Below are positions 10,448 through 21,474 of a stretch of 64,000 nt of DNA, in pieces. The DNA comes from Chrysogorgia sp. JL179-B06 (taxonomy: Eukaryota; Cnidaria; Anthozoa; Scleralcyonacea; Chrysogorgiidae). The notes under the pieces were generated by a model that did no database searches, had not been told where the DNA came from, and saw only the letters and a list, made by a program, of their open reading frames with translations. Numbering within the stretch: position 1 is the first letter of the stretch; each line of letters starts with the position of its first letter. Location of the stretch: positions 1,594,501 through 1,658,500 of the forward strand of contig JAYKKM010000351.1 of assembly GCA_035772405.1 (NCBI GenBank), given 5' to 3'. Position numbers and translations under genes: made by a program.

Positions 10448-10893
10448 TTTAATGTGCCTAACCTCAAAATGTTTTATTGTCTTATTTGGAAGAACTTTTA
10501 AAATGATAAAGTAACTTCGTTTGAAGATTTTCGTTTCTTCGCTTTCTTTTTAGATATATCAGTTTGTTTGATATCCAAATATCCGCAATTTACGTCACAC
10601 ATGCATAATGACTAATTGGGAAATATGTGTATCTCTTTCATTCTCGAACGAAATCCTTTAAAATAATTTGGTGTTGTGGGAGAAACATGCACGTACACGT
10701 GTTTTTCACACTTTAGTCATATTTTTATTTGATGAACGCAAATATATATATATAACATTCTCTGATAACTCATTATGCATGTGTGACGTAAATTCCGGAC
10801 AAGAGACGAAAATCTTCAAAGGAAGTTTCTTTATCATTTTAAAAGTTCTTCCAAATAAGACAATAAAAATTTTTGAGGTTAGGTGCACTTTAA
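10448..10893. mobile_element. Foldback MITE, TTTAA-GTGCC family
   Basis: Long inverted arms: TGCCTAACCTCAAAATGTTT at the left, mirrored by TTTTTGAGGTTAGGTGCACT at the right. The same arms occur at 16765-17246. The inner part includes a cyclic match to ACGTCACACATGCATAATGA. Confidence 0.65.
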
Positions 10894-11205
10894 CATTTGT
10901 TAGGAATCTGTGTTATGGATGGGCCTCCATTGGGAAATTATTGTATTAGCGTTAGAGTCGGACAATTTCGCCTGATATGACTACGAAGCATTCAATGTTT
11001 CAAAAAAGGCGTTTCCAAAAGGTTTAAACACAACCTAAATAATGCTTTCTGGCATTTGCTTTTCTGTCATCTAGCCTGCGTACAGACGCTCGCGGGCGCA
11101 AAAAGGCGGCGCTAGTAGCGTCTGTGCATCAGAGCCAAATTGTGTATTCTGTAATTTATGCCGATTATTCGCAATGCTAATATCGATTGTGTTTATGCCT
11201 TATTG
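10894..11205. other. No gene seen
   Basis: Non-coding; contains a short GC-rich patch near 11085-11120 (GCGGGCGCAAAAAGGCGGCG). Confidence 0.4.
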
Positions 11206-11417
11206 TAGACTTGCTCCAAGTCTGCCTCTTGATTGTTTCGGGTTTATTTAAAGACGGGTTTGTTTCGAGAAGACGGGTTTATTTCGAGAGTGGTTTGGTT
11301 TCAACGGTTTGTTTCAAGGTTTTGAAAAGACCTGTCTCGAAACAAACCCGTATTCTCGAACAAACACGTCTTTAAACAAACCCGAAACAATCAAGAGGCA
11401 AACTTGGAGCAAGTCTA
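11206..11417. mobile_element. Palindromic MITE
   Basis: Ends TAGACTTGCTCCAAGT and ACTTGGAGCAAGTCTA are perfect reverse complements. Most of the 212-bp element folds into one hairpin of GTTTCGGGTTT / AAACCCGAAAC type. The A-T flanks allow a TA target duplication. Confidence 0.7.
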
Positions 11418-13169
11418 TGCTTATAGCAACTAACGAGTATTCATTAAAAGTTTAAGAAATCATATAAAAAGTTCTAATAGACAAATAGGAGAAGCTGAAA
11501 AGCTAAAACGAAACAGTATAACGAGAATCGGCACTCGACGGCTACCTGGAAATATCGTTTGATTAACAATTCAATTCCCGCATCTCTTCGACTGTTTGAT
11601 CATCCTCGAACCAAAATTATGCCGACTATAAACAGTCATCCTTCGAAAATTTTAGCAAACTCTTTTAATAGTCTCGTTTACAAAGAATAGTTGAGGCGGC
11701 TGAGAAACTGTCTTCGTGCCGTGGTAAACAACAAACAATGAAAACGGAAGTAGTTCTTAACCAATTGAATATCACGTATTAACTAAAATTTATAAGCGAC
11801 CAATCATGGTCTACTATAAAAATTCCTTATAGTAGCTACGTCACAGAACACGATTAACGGCGCTGGTTCATAGTCTGTGTTTTTCAAAATTCAAATTTCA
11901 CAGACTATGACGTAGGCTACTTGGATTCCGGAAAAAAAATAATATCAATTTCAATAATTAGAACATTTATATGCATTAGTTGTAGTGTATTCTGTAATAA
12001 CATATATAAAATGTGTGTTCTGATTGGTTAAAGGCCATGTCTCTATATGACTGTATAGAAACACGGAAATTTCCCGCAAACGAAAGGTTGCTAAAACGCT
12101 TTTAAAGGTTTAAAAATGTCAAATTCTGACATTTTAATACGACATTCATATAATTCTTTTCGCCGATTATTTTCCCTTTCATAAATGGTCTTTGCCATTC
12201 CCGAACGGTCTTTGGCATCAATTTTACCACTGTACATCACTTCACTCAGGGGAGTGGATGAGTTCCAGATAGGGAATCATCCAGGTGGTTAGTGTGAGGG
12301 TTAATCTCTTAGGATCTCTTAAACTAAATTCTAAATTTTAGAATTTATGCTTTAAGCGTTTTAGAATTGTGGGAGCCAGGTTGCCCAGGTTGTAAGCAAG
12401 TGACCCTTCCAAGCGCGATTCTAAAATTTAGAACTGACACTTGAACCGTTTTAGAACTGGTGAAATTAAACGGGTGAGTGAATCTGCGCGTGTGCAAATA
12501 CAAATATTTCATCGCCAAATTGCTTTTTTTCTCACAATTCAGTCGCATTCACATACATGTGAATTTAAATGTTTAAAATGTAATTTTATAAAAGCAGTTT
12601 AGTTATAGAAACACTCGAGAAAGTTTACAAAACTCGAAATTACATTGGAAACGCTCACCATGTTCCCATAACGCGATTTCTTGTTCTCTTACTATATATG
12701 ACTTCTTGGAAACACACAAAATGTTTTCTTTCAACGTTTTCTTACTATATATATGACTTCTTGGAAACACACAAAATGTTTTCTATTTCTAAATAATTCC
12801 ATATATTGGAGCTAATGATCGTTTACCTGGAAATGGTTTTTCTTTTGACAAATATAAACATTATCTGAAGACGAGTAGCTAAATCCTTTATCACAAGTCA
12901 CCAAAAGTGAAGGTGGTTCTCTGTAAACATTCACATTAAAAATAGGAGGTTTTTAGAAAGGAAATTGTATGAGACGTTTTATGAGAAAGGGGAACGCTGG
13001 AATACTTTATTAACTTTCTGTATGATCCCAAACTTGTTTTAAAACAGAACAATATATCATATATTAGAAATAAAACTTGAACAGCATAGCCATAAACACG
13101 CAAAAATATATACCGGCAATAATACAATGGATAATATTATTGCGTTGTACATTGTGGAGCTTGAAATAG
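11418..13169. other. Non-coding, dispersed repeat pieces
   Basis: Holds several dispersed repeats. One is AAATTTCACAGACTATGACG at 11893-11912, also found inverted near 24845. Another is TGTGTTCTGATTGGTTAAA at 12012, related to 30185 and 30730. A third is an inverted TTCTAAATTTTAGAA-type unit at 12320-12450. An ATAGAAACACTCG-type foldback piece lies at 12605-12790. No ORF with family resemblance. Confidence 0.45.
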
Positions 13170-13261
13170 ACAGATTGGAATAGAATGTGGGAGCTTTGGA
13201 ATAGACAGACAATACATTAGCGATCGTTAGCTTAAATCCTCTGAAAATGTTCCCGGACAGG
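13170..13261 (-). mobile_element. SINE family 2, distal part
   Basis: Matches the body of the SINE at 59294-59390. It is separated from its tRNA-like head by the insertion at 13262-13752. Confidence 0.55.
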
Positions 13262-13752
13262 CAACCTCGTACCCAGGGCATTTTGCCTCCACAGCGGAAG
13301 GTCGGCGAAAATGGCCCTGGGATCGGCTGGTCCATTCTGTAATGCGATTGGCTTGTCAGAAAGCTCAATTAATTCAGCCGAGTATAATTTATTCATCTAA
13401 ATCTGTATGCTGTCTTCAAATTTTACAGCAAATTAGAAGTGATATAGCTTTCGCTAAATTGGATATATGCTTCTTCATACCTTTTGTAAGAGATAACCAT
13501 GGGTGTATGGTGGATTATTAAACTTGTAAGCTGCTTTTATGCCGACGAATGCTGACATGAAAAACTCTGAGGAGCATTGAATATTTCTCAATTATTCAGG
13601 TCAACAAAGTAGACAAAGGCAATGGAACAAAGACCACAAAAATTATCATATCTAAACACCCAGAAATTCTGGGTGTCATGTGACCAGCCGATCCCAGGGC
13701 CATTTTCGCCGACCTTCCACCGTGGAGGCAAAATGCCCTAGGAACGAGGTTG
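13262..13752. mobile_element. MITE inserted in a SINE, 9-bp target duplication
   Basis: Terminal inverted repeats of about 80 bp (CAACCTCGTACCCAGGGC / GCCCTAGGAACGAGGTTG). It is flanked on both sides by CCGGACAGG (13253-13261 and 13753-13761). Removing it restores a continuous SINE. The 9-bp duplication suggests a Mutator-like transposase source; this is inference. Part of its interior also occurs at 63610-63700. Confidence 0.75.
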
Positions 13753-13835
13753 CCGGACAGGAATAGAACATGTAACCTTCTGATTACCGGTGAAACACTC
13801 TATAACCATTGAACTACCGAGCCTCAGATGAAATG
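13753..13835 (-). mobile_element. SINE family 2, tRNA-like head
   Basis: On the minus strand it shows the A box TAGTTCAATGGTTATAGAG and a degenerate B box TTACATGTTCTATTCC. It continues the split SINE from 13261. Confidence 0.65.
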
Positions 13836-13845
13836 CGAAAATTAC

Positions 13846-13918
13846 TATGATAAGGCGGGGGGGGGTTTGGATTGCGGTTGGGATTAGGGTCAGGATTAAG
13901 GGTTGGGTTAGGGTGTCT
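13846..13918. repeat. Degenerate TTAGGG-like repeats
   Basis: A G-run followed by GGATTAGGG, GGATTAAGGG and GGTTAGGG. Interstitial and degenerate, so not a telomere end. Confidence 0.6.
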
Positions 13919-14596
13919 ATTTTAATATAACATGAAGTTTTACCAATTGGTGCGCGATACATGATGATGCATGTAACACGGGTGTACAGTAGCAACGTTT
14001 GTCATTCCGGCAGCACGCGGTTTAAGGTACATTGGCAACAAAAAATAACTACTTTTTGTATCGAAGTATGACTAAGGCCAGGTTCAGAAGCCGTACTTGT
14101 TATAAGCCGAACCTAAAACCAAGGATTTTTCTAATTTACATCAAATTCGTCTGAGAAGTGCGGCGTCTGATCTGGGCCTTAGTTGGAATATAGTAGTTTG
14201 GTGCAATTAAAATGCCATTTTATATATGACCGTGACGTCATGAGCTCGCAGCCCCTATTAACCTCCCCAAAGGGCGTATTTTGTTCATTCAATATATAAA
14301 TCATTAAGCACTATGTGGAAACATTTTATCAACAATCACATTCATTTAACTTACTTTTACTACGCCTATAAACTACGCCTATAACTTTTGTGATCTCTTG
14401 TTCTTGACAGGCAGTTTTAGAAACGAGAAGCCTTTAGGGGGTCCGAAGGCAGGGGCCTCGGAAAATTTTTAAATTTCTAAGGCTCTGAAACTCTATTTCC
14501 TCCATTTTAATGGAGAAAATCATATTTTGGTGATTTCGATAGTATAATCAATGTAGAAGGTAGATGCAGAAATGTAGTTCCAGTAATTATTTATGA
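13919..14596. other. Non-coding; small MITE at 14073-14183
   Basis: Holds a ~110-bp element with inverted ends ACTAAGGCCAGGTTCAGA and TCTGATCTGGGCCTTAGT. Near 14430-14520 it shares a GGGGTCCG... patch with 36836-36900. Confidence 0.45.
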
Positions 14597-14736
14597 ATGA
14601 AAAGTTTTAAAACTCAACATATTTCTGAAATTGAGAAAATTTCCTCCTTACTTGCAAATGTGGAAGAACAAATCAGGAAATTTTCCCACGGATACATCTA
14701 CGGTGACTCGTGGGCAAATCCAATCACTGTATGTGG
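14597..14736 (+). CDS. Possible exon upstream of the minisatellite
   Basis: The frame ATG...HISEIEKISSLLANVEEQ...DSWANPIT ends at a GTATGT donor-like site (14737). A good acceptor (TTTGTTTTTCCACAG) ends at 14838, just where the minisatellite begins. However the phase 0 junction hits a stop after nine codons, and no family is recognised. I list it only as a candidate. Confidence 0.2.
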
Positions 14737-14837
14737 GGGAATTTCCCCCAGATATATAGTTAAAAGGCCCTGCTCGTTAGACTTGTATTTCGTATTGATA
14801 ACGCTGAGAAGAAGCTTAATTTCTTTGTTTTTCCACA

Positions 14838-16446
14838 GGTCCTGTGGCAGAGAAAAAGGTTGACGTAACAGGTCCTGTGGCAGAGAAAAAGGTTGACGTA
14901 ACAGGTTCTGTGGCAGAGAAAAAGGTTGATGTAACAGGTTCTGTGCATGGTAGAGAAAAAGGTTGACGTAACAGGTCCTGTGGCAGAGAAAAAGGTTGAC
15001 ATAACAGGTTCTGTAGCAGAGAAAAAGGTTGACGTAACAGGTTCTGTGGCAGAGAAAAAGGTTGACGTAACAGGTTCTGTGGCAGAGAAAAAGGTTGACG
15101 TAACAGGTCCTGTGGCAGAGAAAAAGGTTGACGTAACAGGTTCTGTGGCAGAGAAAAAGGTTGACGTAACAGGTTCTGTGGCAGAGAAAAAGGTTGACGT
15201 AACAGGTCCTGTGGCAGAGAAAAGGTTGACGTAACAGGTCCTGTGGCAGAGAAAAAGGTTGATTGGCAGAGAAAAAGGTTGACGTAACAGGTCCTGTGGC
15301 AGAGAAAAAGGTTGACGTAACAGGTTCTGTGGCAGAGAAAAAGGTTGACGTAACAGGTTCTGTGGCAGAGAAAAATGTTGACGTAACAGGTCCTGTGGCA
15401 GAGAAAAAGGTTGACGTAACAGGTCCTGTGGCAGAGAAAAAGGTTGACGTAACAGGTTCTGTGCATGGCAGAGAAAAAGGTTGACATAACAGGTCCTGTG
15501 GCAGAGAAAAAGGTTGACGTAACAGGTTCTGTGGCAGAGAAAAAGGTTGACGTAACAGGTTCTGTGGCAGAGAAAAAGGTTGACGTAACAGGTCCTGTGG
15601 CAGAGAAAAAGGTTGACGTAACAGGTTCTGTGGTAGAGAAAAAGGTTGACGTAACAGGTTCTGTGGCAGAGAAAAAGGTTGACGTAACAGGTTCTGTGCA
15701 TGGCAGAGAAAAAGGTTGACGTAACAGGTCCTGTGGCAGAGAAAAAGATTGACGTAACAGGTCCTGTGGCAGAGAAAAAGGTTGACGTAACAGGTTCTGT
15801 GGCAGAGAAAAAGGTTGACGTAACAGGTTCTGTGGCAGAGAAAAAGGTTGACGTAACAGGTTCTGTGGCAGAGAAAAAGGTTGACGTAACAGGTCCTGTG
15901 GCAGAGAAAAAGGTTGACGTAACAGGTCCTGTGGCAGAGAAAAAGGTTGACGTAACAGGTTCTGTGCATGGCAGAGAAAAAGGTTGACATAACAGGTCCT
16001 GTGGCAGAGAAAAAGGTTGACGTAACAGGTTCTGTGGCAGAGAAAAAGGTTGACGTAACAGGTTCTGTGGCAGAGAAAAAGGTTGACGTAACAGGTCCTG
16101 TGGCAGAGAAAAAGGTTGACGTAACAGGTTCTGTGGTAGAGAAAAAGGTTGACGTAACAGGTTCTGTGGCAGAGAAAAAGGTTGACGTAACAGGTTCTGT
16201 GCATGGCAGAGAAAAAGGTTGACGTAACAGGTCCTGTGGCAGAGAAAAAGATTGACGTAACAGGTCCTGTGGCAGAGAAAAAGGTTGACGTAACAGGTTC
16301 TGTGGCAGAGAAAAAGGTTGACGTAACAGGTTCTGTGGCAGAGAAAAAGGTTGACGTAACAGGTTCTGTGGCAGAGAAAAAGGTTGACGTAACAGGTCCT
16401 GTGGCAGAGAAAAAGGTTGACGTAACAGGTTCTGTGGCAGAGAAAA
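14838..16446. repeat. 33-bp minisatellite with 503-bp higher-order repeat
   Basis: The unit is about GGTCCTGTGGCAGAGAAAAA plus GGTTGACGTAACA, 33 bp, in ~48 copies. Because 33 is divisible by three and the unit lacks stops in most frames, long ORFs appear on both strands (up to 595 codons, minus); these are artefacts. A 4-bp insertion (CATG) recurs at unit boundaries near 14946, 15466, 15700, 15969 and 16203. The block 15465-15967 is repeated almost exactly as 15968-16470, a 503-bp higher-order unit. The plus frame would read VAEKKVDVTGS/P per unit, but each CATG shifts it to a stop, so I do not call it coding. Confidence 0.9.
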
Positions 16447-16764
16447 ATAACCCAGATATTCACCATTAATGCGCATTACGAGCATTTTTACAACCTCAAA
16501 CTATACTATATTCTGGCTATTTAAGTAGCGTACTTGGATCTAAAAGGTATACTTATTTTTTGTTGCTAATGTCCTTTAAGGAAATATTTTTTTTACCCCC
16601 GGTTTCCACTACCTTCTGACTTGGTCGTTGCTAGAATGGATAATCTCAGTTATAAGTTTACCGTGAGGTACTGGGTCCGAGTCGTCTTCGGGACGATCTT
16701 TGTCTCAAGATTGTCGCCAATATTAAGATTAATATTAATATTAGTATTACGTTTAGTATTAGGG
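16447..16764. other. No gene seen
   Basis: Minisatellite flank, and a degenerate TTAGTATTA repeat at 16720-16765 that resumes at 17247-17330 beyond the MITE. Confidence 0.4.
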
Positions 16765-17246
16765 TTAAAGTGCCCCTAATCTCAACATTTTTTATTGTCT
16801 TATTTGGAAGAACTTTCAAAATGATAAAGTAACTTCTTTTGAAAATTTTCCCTTCTTCGTTTTCTTTTTGAGATATACCAGTTTGTTTGATATGCAAATA
16901 TATGGAATTTCGTCACACATGCACAATGAGTTCTCAGATAATGTTATATATCTTTGCGTTCATGAAATAAAAACACTAAAGTGTGAATAACACGTGTGTG
17001 CGTTCCTCCCAGAACACCAAACGTCTTGATTTTAAAGGATTTCGTTCGTGAATGAAAGAGAAAAACACATTTCTCCAATAAGTCATTATGCATGTTGACG
17101 AAATTCCAGACATTTGCATATCAAACAAACTGATATATCTCAAAAAGAAAGCAAAGAAACGAAAATCTTCAAAATAAGTTATTTTATCGTTTTAAAAGTT
17201 CTTCCAAACAAGACAATAAAATATTTTGAGGTAATGGGAACTTTAA
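16765..17246. mobile_element. Foldback MITE, TTAAAG-GTGCC family
   Basis: Arms of ~160 bp: TTATTGTCTTATTTGGAAGA at the left, TCTTCCAAACAAGACAATAA at the right. The ends are TTAAAGTGCCCC and GGGAACTTTAA. It is inserted in the degenerate TTAGTATTA repeat and is related to 10448-10893. Confidence 0.7.
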
Positions 17247-17394
17247 TATTATACGGTTAGTATTAGAATTAGTATATTAGCGTTAGAATAAAAGTTAGTA
17301 TCAGGGTCAGTAGAAATATTAACCCTAACACTTACCTCTATTCATGCATCATAGAATGCACTTGAGAAATATGAAAACTAATCTATGTACATAC

Positions 17395-17518
17395 GTTTTA
17401 ACTAAAGACGAGTCATAAAGTTTCCACCAATCTTCACTTTTATAGTTGCTCCATTTCGCACTATTTTTATGACATGCATTGTCTGCTGTCTTTGTTGTTT
17501 TCTTAATATCACCTTCGT
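17395..17518 (-). CDS. Unknown host gene, exon D
   Basis: 124 nt with acceptor TTTTATCTGTAG and donor GTATGT. The reading frame, entered in phase 1, is open: EGDIKKTTKTADNACHKNSA, then KWSNYKSEDWWKLYDSSLVK. Its incoming phase matches exon C at 20603-20671 (G + AC gives Asp). The composition is lysine- and acid-rich with a tryptophan pair. I recognise no domain. It ends in phase 2, so at least one more exon should follow at lower coordinates; I did not find it. Confidence 0.5.
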
Positions 17519-17889
17519 CTACAGATAAAAGATAGCAATTATAAACTGAATCGAAATTTATTTATTTAAAATTTCTAAAAATGTTGTCGGCACATTTTCC
17601 TTCATTCGTAAACGAAATATTATAGAAATACTGGCAAATATTTTTCGACAGGGTCCTCCAAAGAGGATAGTGGAATTGCACCCAAAAAATGAACCATTTG
17701 AGTTATTTAATTACTTTTATGTCGAGCAACTGAGAGATAATTGATTCAACTGTAACTTTATATCTTAGGTGTGATGTCATGGTTAAAGTGCCTATGATAT
17801 GAAAATTAAGTTTGTCTTATTTAAGTGTTCTCCAAAAATGATTAGGAATGCCAATTTAGAGTTCTTTTATATCTTACGTTGTTCTTACA

Positions 17890-19465
17890 GGGTCTGAAAT
17901 TTTTTTTCAGTATCCCACTGGGAAACCAGGGTTCAAAGTTCTAGTATCCCTCCTGAGAACCCATTATCCCACTTCTGGTTACTAGTTACCGTGATTTTCA
18001 GTATCCCACCAGCTATTTGTCTGTGTGACTGTACATCATATCTAGCCCAGTTATCATCTAAGCTTATTGCAAAACCAAATATGATGTTTAATACAATATA
18101 AAATATTAACTTGCACACAAGTCACAACCAACTGGATAGTGGAAAATATTAATCATAAGTACAGTTTATAATATTTAACACTAAAATCCATCAAAGTCAC
18201 TTTAAGAGTCAGACTCTGAATTAAGCCAGACTCTGAATTAAGTCAGACTCTGAATTAAGTCAGACTCTGAATTAAGTCAGACTCTGAATTAAGTCAGACT
18301 CTGAATTAAGTCAGACTCTGAATTAAGTCAGACTCTGAATTAAGTCAGACTCTGAATTAAGTCAGACTCTGAATTAAGTCAAGACTCTGAATTAAGTCAG
18401 ACTCTGAATTAAGTCAGAATCTGAATTAAGTCAGACTCTGAATTAAGTCAAGACTCTGAATTAAGTCAGACTCTGAATTAAGTCAGACTCTGAATTAAGT
18501 CAGACTCTGAATTGAGTCAAGACTCTGAATTAAGTCAAAATCTGAATTAAGTCAGACTCTGAATTAAGTCTCTGAATTAAGTCAGACTCTGAATTAAGTC
18601 AGACTCTGAATTAAGTCAGACTCTGAATTAAGTCAGACTCTGAATTAAGTCAGACTCTGAATTAAGTCAGTCTCTGAATTAAGTCAGACTCTGAATTGAG
18701 TCAAGACTCTGAATTAAGTCAGACTCTGAATTAAGTCAGACTCTAAATTAAGTCAGACTCTGAATTGAGTCAAGACTCTGAATTAAGTCAGAATCTGAAT
18801 TAAGTTAGACTCTGAATTAAGTCAGACTCTGAATTAAGTCAGACTCTGAATTAAGTCTCTGAATTAAGTCAGACTCTGAATTAAGTCAGACTCTGAATTA
18901 AGTCAGTCTCTGAATTAAGTCAGACTCTGAATTGAGTCAAGACTCTGAATTAAGTCAGACTCTGAATTAAGTCAGACTCTAAATTAAGTCAGACTCTGAA
19001 TTGAGTCAAGACTCTGAATTAAGTCAGAATCTGAATTAAGTTAGACTCTGAATTAAGTCAGACTCTGAATTAAGTCAGACTCTGAATTAAGTCTCTGAAT
19101 TAAGTCAGACTCTGAATTAAGTCAGACTCTGAATTAAGTCAGACTCTGAATTAAGTCAGACTTTGAATTAAGTCAGACTCTGAATTAAGTCAGACTCTGA
19201 ATTGAGTCAAGACTCTGGATTAATAAAAGCATCAACATCAACATTGTTCAAATTATTAATTCCAATTTGCTGAACATTTTGACGACGTTTTTTTAAGTTA
19301 TCATTTTTTGCACATCGATCAGTTCAGTGTTCATGTAGCTGTACTGGAGGCATTTACCGCTATCCCGATTTTTGAAATTTTCTGGTATCCCGTCGGGATA
19401 CAAATAAAATAGAAGTTAGTACCCAAAACGAAATTTTGGTATCCAGTGGATATACCGCAGCTAAG
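17890..19465. mobile_element. Unclassified insertion carrying a satellite
   Basis: Begins near ACAGGGTCTGAAATTTTTTT and ends near TACCGCAGCTAAG. Both ends contain GTATCCC/CGGGATAC-type motifs (AGTATCCCACTGGGA; GGTATCCCGTCGGGATAC). No ORF. The CAGGG start hints at hAT; this is uncertain. Confidence 0.45.
18207..19217. repeat. 17-bp satellite (AGTCAGACTCTGAATTA)
   Basis: About 59 tandem copies of a 17-bp unit, with AAGACTC and AGTCTCTG variants marking an internal ~280-bp duplication (18560-18845 resembles 18850-19100). The variant positions show growth by block duplication. No open frame persists. Confidence 0.9.
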
Positions 19466-19668
19466 TATATCTTTGATATTATTCAACTAATCACTTGAAA
19501 CTTTACATATTACGACACTTCGTAACATATGGTGATCGTTACATCGGAAGCGTGCGATGCCAAATTAATTTACTATTTCAAATTTCTTGATTTTCTAAAA
19601 ATGTAGAAACATCTTGATGTCATACAGGTAGGTTACTTCATTTGTGTATCACATGCAAGTCTAAATAG

Positions 19669-20030
19669 GGACTTTAAGATCTACGACGCGTCAACCTCGA
19701 CGACGCGGCCTTCAAAACAAAGAAATCTTCATGCGAAACAAATAGAATGAATAACTTGTAGTCCAAAGAGTATCCTCAACACCGTACTCGTTCTGTTTAC
19801 AACGCAACTCTGAGCATTTTCACGTCTTCAGGAACGCGTGAACTCACTGAGAACTGTTCCTTAATGTTGACTTTAACTCAAACACTACAATCGTTTGCAG
19901 AACAACTGGAGCGTTTTAGAGGTCATAAAACAAGCTTCAAACCTCGTATATACGGTAGTTAATTTACGATGGCTTCTTTCACATTGAGGGCCGCGTCGTC
20001 AAGGTTACCGCGTCGTAGATCTTAAAGTCC
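19669..20030. mobile_element. MITE with ~40-bp terminal inverted repeats, TA target
   Basis: The ends are GGGACTTTAAGATCTACGAC and GTCGTAGATCTTAAAGTCCC, with TA on both outer flanks and one extra GGGA at the right. It is inserted in the right part of the TTAAAGTGCC MITE. The TA target suggests a Tc1/mariner-type source (inference). Confidence 0.7.
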
Positions 20031-20155
20031 CTCCCTACTATCTCAAGAACGACGAGAGATATGAAAGCGAGCTAAATTACCATTCCTCATAATTTTAGGA
20101 GTTCATTTAAATAAGACAAAGTTAATTTTCATTTCATGGGCACTTTAAGGTATTG

Positions 20156-20602
20156 ATAAGCGGAATTTATTCTTAATTGTAGCGGCATTTCGAGACTATT
20201 TCACTTCTTTTAATTAAAAAGAAATTTTCTCTCGGCTTTTATCAGATGTAGTTCATTTTCTTCTAAGCATGAGCGGTTGCACTTTCTTGCCTCACTTTGG
20301 TACACTGCAGTCTGCGCATGACTTAAAATTGACCAATTCAAAGTAAATATGCGTTTCCTTCTTTTCATTTTCCAAAATATGTACTTTGATAGTTCTGTTT
20401 AGTTCTCGTATATTTCATTTCGAAAATTGTAGGAAGTTTACAAAATTACGGAATATGCCGCGTGTAAACATGGTTTTTCAATAATTGAGGGCTTTTCCGT
20501 TCAATAATCTATATTTTAATATAGGAACATTCCCCATTTATGCATCTCCTGTTTTTGGTACTTGATATTCTGTCAAGTTTTATATTCATCTGACTTCGTT
20601 AC
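20156..20602. other. Intron sequence, no feature seen
   Basis: AT-rich; falls between exons C and D of the unknown gene. Confidence 0.4.
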
Positions 20603-20671
20603 CTGTATTATTCTCGCCACCTGAATTCGCACTTTGTTTTCCTTCGTCGTTCCGTTTTGCCTTTGTTTCAT
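20603..20671 (-). CDS. Unknown host gene, exon C
   Basis: 69 nt between acceptor TATCACTATTTTCTAG and donor GTAACG. The frame reads ETKAKRNDEGKQSANSGGEN, a charged low-complexity stretch. It enters in phase 1 and leaves in phase 1; both neighbours (exons B and D) fit. Such segments are typical of flexible linkers. No domain recognised. Confidence 0.5.
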
Positions 20672-20828
20672 CTAGAAAATAGTGATACAATAAAGTTTGA
20701 TTAAACTTATTTAAATTACTTGTGGCATTTTCTTTCAAATTTATTTGAATAAATCGCAGCCCAAAATGCATGTTTTTGTACAAATATCAGACAAGCGAAA
20801 TTACTTTGTCAAGCGCGCATATATGCAA

Positions 20829-21466
20829 TAGGGTGGTCCTTATTTTATTTTATTTTGTATAGTCTCACCCTCTTATGGTTCCAATTGGGTTAAAAATGCT
20901 GTATGTAAAATTGTATTAAAAACTATTGATATTTAGGGGTAGCTCAAGGACCTAGATGAGAAAATCAGTCAAATTGTCCAATATGCTATATGTCCTCAGG
21001 GGAGTGTCGGATTGGTCTAAGAATCCACTAGTGAGTAGTTTAGACCTGGTTTCCTATTTGACTTTAAGACAAACTTATAGCCAAAAATGCATGGTTTCCG
21101 AGATATAGGGCTCCAAACTTTTTTAACCAATGAGAATTTTAAGAACTTTAGAGCCCTATATCTCAGAAACCATACATTTTTGGCTATAAGTTTGTCTTAA
21201 AGTCAAATAGGAAACCAGGTCTAAACTACTCACTAATGGATTTTTAGACCAATCCGACACACCCCTGAGGACTTATAGCATATTGGACAATTTGGCTGAT
21301 TTTCTCATAGGGATACTATAGTAAAAATTTCAGGGTCCTTGAGCTACACCTAAATATCAATAGTTTTTAATACAATTTTACACACAGCATTTTTAACCCA
21401 AATGGAACCATTTAAGAGGATGAGACTATACAAAATATAAAAAAAATTAAAATAAGGACCACCCTA
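20829..21466. mobile_element. Palindromic hAT-type MITE, 8-bp target duplication
   Basis: A 638-bp near-perfect palindrome ending TAGGGTGGTCC / GGACCACCCTA. ATATGCAA occurs on both sides (20821-20828, 21467-21474), an 8-bp duplication of the hAT size. No ORF. A truncated relative is at 60275-60510. Confidence 0.85.
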
Positions 21467-21474
21467 ATATGCAA

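Larger units (their letters stand above)
17776..20155. mobile_element. MITE (TTAAAGTGCC family) with two nested insertions
   Basis: The left arm 17781-17890 (AAAGTGCCTATGATATGAAA) and right arm 20040-20155 (TTTCATTTCATGGGCACTTT) are inverted. The shorter copy at 43399-43850 shows the uninterrupted order. Comparison places one insertion at about 17890-19465 (with the 17-bp satellite) and another at 19669-20030. Confidence 0.7.

Noticed and set aside
14698..16485. 595-, 568- and 462-codon minus-strand ORFs
   Set aside because: They run through the 33-bp minisatellite, where all three minus frames are stop-free. There is no non-repeat coding sequence around them.
18207..19217. CRISPR-like array
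   Set aside because: Direct tandem 17-bp units without spacers, in a eukaryotic context.
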